The translations under genes were made by a program, and so were the position numbers. A stretch of 64,000 nt of DNA. Source: Leishmania panamensis (taxonomy: Eukaryota > Euglenozoa > Kinetoplastea > Trypanosomatida > Trypanosomatidae). Where the stretch lies: contig NC_025872.1 of NCBI RefSeq assembly GCF_000755165.1, forward strand, positions 42,792-106,791. Direction: 5' to 3'. Positions 9,717 through 18,857 of the stretch are shown piece by piece. Each line of letters opens with the position of its first letter. The first letter of the stretch is position 1. Under the pieces are notes generated by a model. It was not told where the DNA came from. It worked only from the letters and a program-made list of their open reading frames with translations, and ran no database searches.

Positions 9717-11318
9717 CACTGATGAAGGACTGAAGGTGAACGGGAGGACCAACACATATGGCGAGCGTCGCACAGGCGAGAAGTGCGGCAAGACGCGAGG
9801 AGGAAAAAGAGGCGGAAAGCGAGGCGGACACAGTGCAGTACCGCGGTGGGTCAACGCGCGCTCAGAGAACGGTGAAACACCGCCACCACGGTGGGCGAAA
9901 GAAAAACACACGAGGACAGGAGAGAAGACGCGATCACGCCGATATCAGCGGCGCCACGGTTTGTGTGTGCGTGTGTGGAGGGGTGGGGTGTGGTGGGGTA
10001 CCCCTCCGCTTCGCTCGGCCCTCACTTTGATGTGAAGCGATAGAGAGAGAGAGGAGCGTGGAGGCGCTACCTGTCGAATTGTGAGCGCGAGAGAGGACAG
10101 GGCGCACAGTAAAGAAGAGTGAGGCGGATAGGTGAAAAGCGATGAAGAGTTGCTGAGGCGTAAGCAGAAGCTGGGGGAGGGCGCTAAGCGAAAAAATTAA
10201 GGACACAGAAGAAAGTAGTGCGAAGGAAACCCGAAAAAGTGGGGCACTGTCGCGATCACTTTGAAAACACACGTGCACACAGCGCACATACCCGCGTAAA
10301 CCAGCGAGGGGGGAAAAAGGAGTATAAACCCTCCAATCTGTGACTCAGCCTTTCAGTAGATTGAAAAGTTCGGATACGAGCCGCGGCAGAACGGAGGAGA
10401 GGCAAGGCGGACGTACTTGGGTGGCTAGTGCCCTAAGTGTGTGGACAAGTGCTTTCAAATAACTCCAGCAAACGGCCGCTTTACGATGTGATTGGCTTCT
10501 TGTGAGGGCATACGGTAGTGCGTCGCAGAGAAAGTCTCACGCATGCGCCGAGACGCTGACACACCGCCAGTTGACGAGAGGCGCTGGCCCGCAGCACTGT
10601 GCGCGCGCAAGACAAGGCGAAGCAAAAACATTGAGAGGCACCGCACAAGCGCACGTCAGTGGAGAAGGGAAAGAGAGGTCGATAAGGTAAAGATGCGAGG
10701 AAGACCCCGGCACGCGACAATATGTCCCTCGCACGCACACGCCACTCGGCGTGCAAGCGTGGAAGGACTTGGCTGATGGAGACACACACAGATAGAAGCA
10801 CAGAGCGCACTGAGGCTAATATACGAGGGAAGTAGAGAGTGGCTGCACCAATGCCTCTCCCCTCTCTCTCTCGGCACTTTTTTGAGTGCTGAGGCGCCTA
10901 CTGCGGAGGCAGAGACAAGAGACCGCATGGCCGGCAGCCCCTGCCCTTCATCCGCACACACCGAATCCCACCCATGTCTGCTCTTCGGTTTTGCTGAGCC
11001 AACTCCTCTACGGGTAGTGCGCACGCCTGTGTCTCAGTAGTAGTGAGCGAATGTCCGCGTGTCATGCCGAAAGAAAATAGAGAAGCGCTTCGCAACATAT
11101 TCCGCGGTAACATAACGCGAGAGGCAGAGGAGCACCGCCGTGACGCAGACAAGGAAAAACCACTGCATGATGAAGGAGGCAATACTCAAAGTAGAGATCA
11201 GAGAGAACAGCGAAAGGGAGAATGCCGACAAGGTGAGAGCTGTCGACTTCGATCCTTCGCGGGCGTCGCTGAAACCGGCGTTGTCCTCCCCCTCCCCCCG
11301 CCCACCTCTTCAACACGG
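9717..11318. other. Intergenic: 1.6 kb between the LDAH-type gene and a coiled-coil protein gene
   Basis: Purine-rich on the given strand over 9796-9830 and 10040-10240, i.e. pyrimidine-rich in the sense direction. No gene, RNA or repeat is recognised. Minus-strand frames of 80-120 codons here read pyrimidine tracts (Ser/Leu/Thr/Phe-rich). Confidence 0.5.
9730..9731 (-). promoter_or_regulatory. Possible spliced-leader acceptor AG very close to the LDAH-type start
   Basis: After the sense pyrimidine tract (complement of about 9798-9830) the first AG is in CTTCAG, only 13 nt before the ATG at 9716. If used, it would exclude the upstream in-frame codons and support this start. Confidence 0.3.
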
Positions 11319-12455
11319 TCACAACGGTGCAGCAGCTTCACAACTGCGGTCAAGGCGTCGCAGCGCTGTGTGCTTGAGCTCCACAAGTTCCTCGTACGTC
11401 AGCTGAGACAGCACAGAGCACCGAGTCGAAGGCGACAACCCCCGCCTTGGAGCATCACGAGGTGAGGCAAGCGTTACAGGCACCGCTGGAAAGGACAGTG
11501 CCGCTGAGCGAGTCGGGGCCATCCGCACTCCAGCTAGCAGCGCTCCGGTGGAGGGCTTTTGCCACTGAACAGCGCGGAGAAGCGGGGCATACACCGCCGT
11601 GAGGTACGACTCCAGCAAGCAATCCTGCTCGAGTCCATCCGGGTCGCGTACCATCAGCGTAGAGCTCTGGGGAGACGCAAAGCCGATCCACACAGGGCGA
11701 TCGACCATGAAGAGGTCGTCTGACCCAAGGCGAACAACGCTCACTTGAGGAGGAAAAGCGCACTCGAGAAGTAGCTGTGCGATGGCCACGTCCTCGGCTC
11801 GCTGAATGCCGTTGGACGAGGTGCACCTGTACTCTGCGGCCGTTGGGGAGAGCAGCCCTTTGTGCCTTCGCTGCACTTCAGCGAGCTCTGCATAGGCGTC
11901 GGAAGCGGAGCTAGACGTAGTCCTCAAAGCTGAGGGAAGCACAGCACCGTTGGGTAACGGAAGAGCGCGCGTCTCGTTGAGCTGATACCACGCCAGAAGC
12001 GAGAGTAGCTGTGCGACCTCGCGCTGAAGTCTCGCACATTCGGTGCGTAGTGCATCGAATTCTCCAGCTTGGCGACCAGTGTTTGCTTCAAGGGGGGCGC
12101 ACAGCGATGATGACACTAGCGGCGCTGCCTGCGGCAACGCAGCGTTGGGGGCGGGTGGAGGTGATGGTGAACGGAATCCGAGCAGGTGCAGCGCCGCTCG
12201 CTCCTCCTGCGCAAACCTGCGCTTGTAATCCACTTTCACTTCGACAAAGCGTCTGTGGAGTCGCACTGTATCAGCCCAAAGGCGGCGCATGTGCTCAGCT
12301 GCGCTCGAAGCTGCCGCGACGACATGGACGTCAGCGCACGACGGCTGTGTTTCACATACAAGCCGTGTCTGGCGCCACTGTCTCTCGTACGCCTCCTCCA
12401 GCGCCCGAAACGACGCCTCTGTGAGAGGAAGCCTCTCTGCCCCCTTTGACTTCAT
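11319..12455 (-). CDS. Trypanosomatid protein of unknown function with coiled coils
   Basis: 378 residues; not recognised. The N-terminal third (about 15-90) is rich in Arg, Glu and Ala and probably helical, with RLWADTVRLHRRFVEVK among the amphipathic stretches. A Pro-rich linker (SPSPPPAP) follows. A leucine-heptad-like segment lies at about 133-155 (LRTECARLQREVAQLLSLL). The middle to C-terminal part (about 220-300) has alternating hydrophobic strands and may be a small globular domain. The protein closes with a helical segment (LTYEELVELKHTALRRLD) next to a Ser/Pro-rich stretch. No signal peptide or membrane span is seen. Codon and base composition match its neighbours, so it is taken as a real gene. 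Confidence 0.75.
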   Translation of the reverse strand: MKSKGAERLPLTEASFRALEEAYERQWRQTRLVCETQPSCADVHVVAAASSAAEHMRRLWADTVRLHRRFVEVKVDYKRRFAQEERAALHLLGFRSPSPPPAPNAALPQAAPLVSSSLCAPLEANTGRQAGEFDALRTECARLQREVAQLLSLLAWYQLNETRALPLPNGAVLPSALRTTSSSASDAYAELAEVQRRHKGLLSPTAAEYRCTSSNGIQRAEDVAIAQLLLECAFPPQVSVVRLGSDDLFMVDRPVWIGFASPQSSTLMVRDPDGLEQDCLLESYLTAVYAPLLRAVQWQKPSTGALLAGVRMAPTRSAALSFPAVPVTLASPRDAPRRGLSPSTRCSVLSQLTYEELVELKHTALRRLDRSCEAAAPL

Positions 12456-13616
12456 GTGCGTTGCTGCTAGAGCGTGTCGCCTCTCAGTGAGGGGGTCTGC
12501 CTGTGGACGTTACTATGCAGTGTACAGATCTGAGGGGACCTACACGCAAAGGTGTGGTGCATCTCGCAGATTTGGTGTTGGAGAAAAAATGAGCGGTGGT
12601 GTGACAGACAAGGGAGCGAGAGAGAAGCCCGCAAAAAACACGCATGCACGAAGTTCGGCGGTTCCGCTGGCTATTCTAATGTGTTTGGGTATCTTCGGTG
12701 ACAGGCAGGTAGCGCAAAGGTGCAGGTCGGTGAGTTGGCGATTGTACGGTGTCGCGTTGCTGTATGAGAGATTGGGCTTCTCTGGTTGCGTGCCTGTCGG
12801 GGGGCGCCAGCAACCCAACGCGGGCTCTTGGCGTAGCTCAGCCATAGTACGAGAAAAGATCGAGATGAAGTTCAGAAGTTGCCCGCATACGCTGCTCCTG
12901 CTGCGGCATGTAGTGCAGCGATCCATTAGCGCGAAAGCCTCTGTCGGCGTGTAAACCACGCATGCTACAGGCATCAACAGGCACAGAGCAGTAAGCGAGT
13001 CCGCAGAGGAACTACACGGCGATCGTGTAATTGGACAGACATGGCACCTAGGCCCGCGAAAAGGAGAAGCGCAAGCCTCATTTTCACAGCAGTGTTCATT
13101 ACGGCGCTGACACGCATTCAAGAGTACCCCCCCCCCCTGCACTCGTGGTCACTGCTTCGTTCCTTTCCAAGCCAGTGCCGAGTGCCTCCCGGCCCACGTG
13201 TGTGTGAGTGCGTGTAGGTGTGTGTGTGTGGGGGGGGGGGAGAGGGCGTGTGGGTGTCAGGGAGGTTTAAATCAACATCGTTCGTGACTTCTCTGTTTGC
13301 TCTTTCCTCTTCGTTCGTAGAGCTCCACGTCCACGACACACGGCGTCGTGCGTGAGCTTTAACAACAGTCACGCAGCAACGCCCACAAAAGCGATAGAGA
13401 GAAAAGGAGGAAGGGAACAGGGAAAGAGAGGGATTGGCTATCCACGTATGTGGTTGCTCCTCTTGCCCTTTTCCTTCTCCCGCATGTCAACCGTTCTAGC
13501 ACAGCCACACGGCTGCCATCAAGATAGCGGCTACTCAAACACAACGGCACCACCACTAATTTTCTTACATACGCCTGTGCCCATATGAATGCATCCACGT
13601 TCAGGGGTATCTCGTC
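12456..13616. other. Intergenic: coiled-coil gene 5' flank and EIF4E6 3' flank
   Basis: Holds an 11-C run ending near 13137, a (GT)n tract at about 13200-13230 fused to an 11-G run (13230-13240), and otherwise unremarkable sequence. A 200-codon minus-strand frame at 12540-13142 has a Cys/Ser-rich translation with no domain and is not called. Confidence 0.55.
13200..13240. repeat. (GT)n microsatellite running into G11
   Basis: Interrupted GT dinucleotides followed by an uninterrupted run of 11 G on the given strand, in the EIF4E6 3' flank. Confidence 0.85.
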
Positions 13617-14165
13617 CTACTTGAACGGGCGAGCACTGACCGTGATGCCGGGGATGGTGGACAGAGTGGACACGAGGTACTTCTCCATGGCCGCGTTATG
13701 TGGACTTTGGTGAGCCCATACTTCAATGCGCACGGATTCCTTGTACATTACGCTGCCCTTGTGGCCAATGCGCACAATGTCGCACGGGGATTCACCCTTA
13801 CAGGCGTCACGACCAATGGCTTCCCCCAGGACAACCGCAACAACGTACGTCATGGCCTCGCGGCACTGAGTCTTTGTCTTGCAGAAGATGGAAAAGCGCA
13901 TGCCACCTGGAAAGCTCTCAAACTGCGGCTCGATCTTGTTTCGCGAGAAGACTAGGTTGTCATCGTTCGGGAGGAGTGTGATGGGTGGCAGCGTGTTAAT
14001 GGTGCTGTACACCTCCTCTATAGTGGAGACATAGCCGAGCTCTTTGGTCTCATGCTCGTACTCGTTGCCCTTCGAGGCAGGGATGTAGAAGATAAACCAC
14101 TTGTCCTTAAGCGGGTGCAGCGGGGTCGATGGGATACTCTCCTTCGTGAAAGTGCTATCTGCCAT
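13617..14165 (-). CDS. EIF4E6: Cap-binding translation factor eIF4E isoform 6
   Basis: 182 residues from the ATG at 14165; the upstream in-frame codons translate a splice tract. The eIF4E fold is recognisable: HPLKDKW at 17-23, PPITLLPNDDNLVFSRNKIEP at 60-80, FPGGMRFSIF, and a C-terminal KESVRIEVWA. It is small for an eIF4E and lacks an N-terminal extension, like EIF4E6 of trypanosomatids. Three Trp positions of canonical eIF4E are other aromatics: the first cap-stacking Trp aligns with Tyr36, the second with Phe82, and the eIF4G-binding Trp with Tyr53. Glu83, which pairs with the cap guanine, is kept. In T. brucei the isoform still binds cap and pairs with a dedicated eIF4G. The assignment as isoform 6 also rests on gene order. 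Confidence 0.87.
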   Translation of the reverse strand: MADSTFTKESIPSTPLHPLKDKWFIFYIPASKGNEYEHETKELGYVSTIEEVYSTINTLPPITLLPNDDNLVFSRNKIEPQFESFPGGMRFSIFCKTKTQCREAMTYVVAVVLGEAIGRDACKGESPCDIVRIGHKGSVMYKESVRIEVWAHQSPHNAAMEKYLVSTLSTIPGITVSARPFK

Positions 14166-15026
14166 AGTGGCCAAAAAATAGATGTCCGCCGTTGAGGTTG
14201 TGTATGCGTGTAACTGTGGTGGACTGGGCCCACGCATGAGGACAGAGGACAACAACGATGCAGAGGTTGTGGATAGAGGAACCCGGCGGCACTGCAACAG
14301 TGATCCAATTGACCTCTGCGATGCGTGTGTGGGAGGGTGGGGGGGGGGGGGAAGGAGGGGGAGAAAGAAGCAAGATGCGGCGAAAGGGAGCAACAACACA
14401 TGCAAGACAACACACTCAACGAGTAAGACCACAAATTGAAGGTGCAGACACACACACACACGCTACGTTCTCGCTATGTCCGTGGCGCGGAGGCGGCACA
14501 AGAAGCGTACATGAGAAGAGGAAAGCAGGAAAGAATTGAAGAGAGCCCCCAGGAGGGAGGAGGAGGAGGAGAGAGGACAGTACGCATGGCAAGCAGCAAG
14601 AGAATGCGCGTGTGTGCTGGGCCGGTGCGGGCGTCGTGTGCATTCGGCATCACAGTAAAACACGTCAGGCCGACATGTTGGCTGCAGTGCAATGCGGCAC
14701 TGAAGCGGCACGTGCAGCATTGCAGCACTGCCTCAGACCACATCCGCGTACGCACACACAAACCACGAGAGAGACAAGTGAGGAAAAGAGGCCGGTGAGT
14801 GAGTGCCACAGCCGAATGCGCAGGAAGCACACGTCACGCGTCACTTCGTTCCACCGCTGTCTGTGGGCCACTCCCTCTCCTACGCCAAGCCAGTAGGCGG
14901 CGTTTGAACACCTTTCCTTGCTGTGGTTGCGTTTTCATACGTTACTCGGCGAAGTCGCGTCTCAGCTCTGGCACGCGCAGGCTCGAGAAAGGAAAGTCAT
15001 CTGCCACTGCAGCAAGACCAGAACGA
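14166..15026. other. Intergenic: EIF4E6 5' flank and 3' flank of the 1106-residue protein gene
   Basis: Contains the EIF4E6 trans-splice signal, a (CA)n stretch at about 14447-14461 and purine-rich sequence at 14540-14580. No gene is supported. Confidence 0.55.
14316..14317 (-). promoter_or_regulatory. Predicted spliced-leader acceptor AG for EIF4E6
   Basis: The sense strand has an excellent C/T tract including C12 (complement of 14330-14370) and then the first AG in CGCAG. The predicted 5' UTR is about 150 nt. Confidence 0.45.
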
Positions 15027-18000
15027 CTACCATCCAGAGTCGAGGGAAATACCTCGCAAGAGCGCTAGCATCTCACGCCCGTGTTGCTGAATTACCGCAT
15101 CATGCAGGTCCACCTCCACCGCGGCGTTCAAGGCGTGTGCCGTCACACTCGCACTGCTCTCTACGAGAGGCCTTCCGCGATACGACGACATGGCAGAGGC
15201 GAGTGTTTGAAGGGTGCCAATGTCCACCTCCGACACCGCGGGCAGCGTGGCACCAGAGGTCTGGCACAACGACGCAACCACTTTGCCCAATGTCGCAGCG
15301 CACGCAGCCTTCGCCATTTCGTGGCGTGACAGTCGAAATACGTCGCGGCACAGTTCACAGATCTCGAAGATGGGGACGTGTGGCTGCATGGCCAGAGCGT
15401 AGGCGCCAATAAAATGCAAGGCCGCCACCTGGACGAACGCGTCTTGCGTGCTGTGGCAGAGAGCGACGAGAACCTCGTAGAGGGAAGTGTGGCGCTTACG
15501 CCGCATTGTATCGTCAAGGTTGCGCAGTGTGCAACCGTCCTCGTCGTAGTCCGTCCATGAGAGAAGAATGTCGAGCACACGCACGCGAAGCCGGCACCAT
15601 CGCGATGCTGCGGCAGCCTGGGTAGCGCAGTTGCACCCGGTAGAGGCAGCCAACCACGACGGCAGGCGGTCCTCTGTCAACACAGACCACATCACGTCTG
15701 CCATGTAGCTCGAGTCCTTGGAGTCGAAGCGGTACATCCCCAGCCATGTCACGCAGTGAACAGCCCGCAACGCGGCGCCGATGTCGTCGGCTTCAAACAG
15801 TGCGCGCACAAGGAGTTGCAGCAGGAGTCGGCTAGAGGCGTAGAGGGGCTGTGGATCGGTCACAGCAAATACCAAATCGTCGACGCGGTGGGCAAGCATC
15901 GTGAGAGTCACAGCAACGTTCACCGCAGCTCGGCTGTCCAGCGCGGCCCGAAGCCTCTCCGCCAGTTGCAGCCACTCTGCGCGAATCGCAGTGATCACCT
16001 CGCCTTGTCGGCGGCTGTTGTCGTCTGGGAGCTGCGCCACTGCCTCGGAAGACGTCAGGCACGCATCAATACGTTTGAGACAGGCCTCCAGCGCTTGCCC
16101 GGCGCGGGCGGTGAGCGGCAGCAGCGCGTTGCCACCGTCTACCACCGAATGACACACTTCGCTACTGTGGGTGGGGTTATTCAACACTGTGAGAGACGCA
16201 AGTATGCTGCGGGTGCACCGCTGCAGGCGAGATAGATTTCGCCGCCGCTCCGCTGCAGTGCCGCCTCCACAGAGATGCGACTCAACGTTCGCTGCTGAGA
16301 GAAGGTGCTCCATCAGCCCCAGAGCCCACCGGTATAGCACACCCGAAAGCCTCAGCATGCGGCCAAGCAGCTCCAGTGTGGAGGCGAGAGAGACGTCACG
16401 AGCGCCGAAGAGAGCTTCTGGCGACGCCTCCAACGAAAGGCGCTCCAGTACAGCAACCAGCGGAGAAGAGTCCACCTTCGCCGTTGGTGCATCAACGAGC
16501 GATGTTGTTGCCAACGTGGAGGACATCGTTTCCGTCAGCCGTGGCACCGGTGGCACAGCCACGTCCTCCACACCGGCAGCGAAGAGCTCCAGGTGGCATG
16601 TCTCCACCATGACATCGACGCACGCTTGAACAAAGTCAGGCGTGGTGGCGGCGACATCCAGTAGGAGCCACTGTAGCCCAGCCGCAAGATACCCGCGCCG
16701 ACAAACGCGCCCTGCGTAGCGCAGACGCGACTGCGCATCGTTCACTTGCATGTAGTACTGTGAACGCGCCTCGCCGCACGCGCTTACCAAGGCACGCGCG
16801 CACACCTCGTAGAGCGACGGGTTTGACAGCAGCTCTGTCAAGAGGCGGCGCAGCGTCGCTGACAACAATGGAGACACAAACTGCGCCGCCTTGCCTTCTC
16901 CGTCGACGCTGCCAGAGAGAAGAGCACAAATGCTCAAAACACCTGCAGCAGTGGCCGGCAGCACCTGCGCAATGACCCCGCAACCGGCGCCCAGCGAGAC
17001 TCCTTTGAGGAGCGACCTCAGGCGAAGGAGCGCGGCGATGGTCTCGCCCTCCGTGACGAGGGTGTCGCAGCGCAGGGCGAGGCAGCCAAATCCAGGTGAG
17101 AGCACATACTTGTTCGTGTAGAAGAACTGTCGATAGGCACGCGGAAAGTCTTGCCTGCTGCGAGGTGGAAGTCGCACCAGCGCATTCAGCAACACTGTGA
17201 GGACGAGGTGCAGGCGCTGCTCTAGTGTCTCGGCAGGCAGCCGAAGGTGACCTGCACCGAGGCGCGCCAGGAAGCGAGGCCGCACCGCAGTCGCCGATGC
17301 TGACGAGACAACTGAGGTGGCGTCAGCGTGCTCCTCGAGGAGCGCAAGTAACTGTGGGGCAAGCAGTCGCACGTGGTCCTCGACCGACAACCCGGTCGTC
17401 ACGTGCGTCACAACAACGCTCAAAGCGCCTTCTTCTTCGCCTTCCGCCGATAAGGAGCTGCGGTCACCAACAGCCTCGTCTAGCTGCTGCTGCTGCCTCC
17501 ACAGCGTAACAACTGGCGACGTCAGTAGCTGAACCAGCAACTGCACTGCCTCACCTGCCATATCAGTCTGCACCCTGTCGTTCAGCAGAAGCACGCGCAG
17601 TAGCGCTCGCACACCGTTAGGCCGCGTAAGCACGAGACCGGTCAACGTATCACTGAGGAGTCGCTTATGACTGGCGAATCGCTCCTTCGCAAACAACTCA
17701 GCGGCGATGTGGTTCTCCGTGAGGTTTGTACGTTGTGGTCCAGGCAGAGTGCTAGGGATCGTGGACAGTGCGGCGGCGGCTGCCGGCGGTGCACCCGGCA
17801 CGCCTGGATCAAGCAGAGGATAGAGCGCCTGCAGTACAATGTGCAGTGGAAGAGTCGCACTCGACCAGCATGTGTACAAGAAGATGAGTCCGCAAAAGCG
17901 ACGCTGCGCAGCACTGACGTAGACGCTGGAGGCATTTGCTTCGTTTCCTGCCTCTTCGCACCCAGGCGGCAGCGACGGGACAGTGTAAGTGGTAGGCAGC

Positions 18001-18347
18001 GACGCCGGATCCAGCAGGTACACACAGGCGGCCAACACATCCTGGGTGTAGGAGGTCATGACGAACCATGCCTCAGCCGAGGCAGGCGGACGCGCATCTG
18101 GTGAAGGTGCGGCGTCGACTCCAGGCAGCGATCTGGAGGAGCCATGCGATTTGGCGCAGTAGAAGGGTAGGTAGAACTCTCTGTAGAGCTTGTAGAGGCT
18201 GGTGTACACGACCATCTCTGTCTGTGGGCTGTCGGCGAGGAGGGCGGACCGCAGGTGTCCCCGCAGCTGGAGAACGCCCTCGTGGAGGGAGCTCAGGTGG
18301 ACAACAGAGAGTTCATCTGCAACTCTGGTGCAGGAGCTTGTGTCCAT
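15027..18347 (-). CDS. Large helical protein of unknown function (1106 residues)
   Basis: 1106 residues; no family recognised. The translation is dominated by Leu/Ala-rich amphipathic helices throughout (for example LLRVLLLNDRVQTDMAGEAV, VLTVLLNALVRL), a texture typical of HEAT/ARM-type alpha-solenoids. The N-terminal part (about 38-75) has aromatic-rich helices (YTSLYKLYREFYLPFYC). No transmembrane segment, signal peptide or catalytic motif is evident. Short low-complexity Ala/Pro and Gly/Glu inserts occur near residues 90-110, 185-205 and 300-315. It could be a scaffold in trafficking or ribosome assembly, but this is speculation. The ATG at 18347 follows two candidate acceptor AGs at 18381-18382 and 18421-18422. 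Confidence 0.8.
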   Translation of the reverse strand: MDTSSCTRVADELSVVHLSSLHEGVLQLRGHLRSALLADSPQTEMVVYTSLYKLYREFYLPFYCAKSHGSSRSLPGVDAAPSPDARPPASAEAWFVMTSYTQDVLAACVYLLDPASLPTTYTVPSLPPGCEEAGNEANASSVYVSAAQRRFCGLIFLYTCWSSATLPLHIVLQALYPLLDPGVPGAPPAAAAALSTIPSTLPGPQRTNLTENHIAAELFAKERFASHKRLLSDTLTGLVLTRPNGVRALLRVLLLNDRVQTDMAGEAVQLLVQLLTSPVVTLWRQQQQLDEAVGDRSSLSAEGEEEGALSVVVTHVTTGLSVEDHVRLLAPQLLALLEEHADATSVVSSASATAVRPRFLARLGAGHLRLPAETLEQRLHLVLTVLLNALVRLPPRSRQDFPRAYRQFFYTNKYVLSPGFGCLALRCDTLVTEGETIAALLRLRSLLKGVSLGAGCGVIAQVLPATAAGVLSICALLSGSVDGEGKAAQFVSPLLSATLRRLLTELLSNPSLYEVCARALVSACGEARSQYYMQVNDAQSRLRYAGRVCRRGYLAAGLQWLLLDVAATTPDFVQACVDVMVETCHLELFAAGVEDVAVPPVPRLTETMSSTLATTSLVDAPTAKVDSSPLVAVLERLSLEASPEALFGARDVSLASTLELLGRMLRLSGVLYRWALGLMEHLLSAANVESHLCGGGTAAERRRNLSRLQRCTRSILASLTVLNNPTHSSEVCHSVVDGGNALLPLTARAGQALEACLKRIDACLTSSEAVAQLPDDNSRRQGEVITAIRAEWLQLAERLRAALDSRAAVNVAVTLTMLAHRVDDLVFAVTDPQPLYASSRLLLQLLVRALFEADDIGAALRAVHCVTWLGMYRFDSKDSSYMADVMWSVLTEDRLPSWLAASTGCNCATQAAAASRWCRLRVRVLDILLSWTDYDEDGCTLRNLDDTMRRKRHTSLYEVLVALCHSTQDAFVQVAALHFIGAYALAMQPHVPIFEICELCRDVFRLSRHEMAKAACAATLGKVVASLCQTSGATLPAVSEVDIGTLQTLASAMSSYRGRPLVESSASVTAHALNAAVEVDLHDAVIQQHGREMLALLRGISLDSGW

Positions 18348-18857
18348 CTCCCTGCCGCATCCCGTGCATCCGTCGCGCGACTTGTATCCCCCGTGAAGGA
18401 GAATAATGGAAAGAAAGAGACTGATTGGGCGGGGAAAGAGGTGCCGAGGGGATGAAGTTCCGGCGGAAGAGAAGAAGGGAGTGATGGCGGCGCACGTGCA
18501 GGGAAACAGCGCACGCTACGGTGAGGGAGAGCCGCGTCTGCGCCTCGCATGGGCAAGTGGCGGGGGTGGGGAGGGGGGAAGCACAGGAGCACAGAGTTAG
18601 CTTTGTTGCTTTAGCCAATGACGCACGAGTCATTTTTTTTTTCGGCTACTCGAAGGAGAACGGGTGTAGAGGCGACGTTCCAATATGCCCCTCATTGGCC
18701 ACCACGCACCTCCGCGCACCGCAAATGCAGACGTAAAGCACACTGTTTTTTGTCTACGCTCTCAACTGTCCATTTGTGCGTCGACTCGGCCCAGGCGAGC
18801 ACTGCAGACCTACGCGCGCAGTAGCGCACGCCAACACATCACTCCGCCTGGCCCCTC
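18348..18857. other. Intergenic: about 510 bp between two unknown genes
   Basis: Purine-rich near 18405-18490 on the given strand, giving the sense pyrimidine tract of the gene ending at 15027. An 8-9 T run lies near 18634. Nothing else is recognised. Confidence 0.55.

Noticed and set aside
12540..13142. A 200-codon minus-strand frame with many cysteines
   Set aside because: Cysteine spacing is irregular with no zinc-binding pattern; the frame lies in a spacer and lacks family resemblance.
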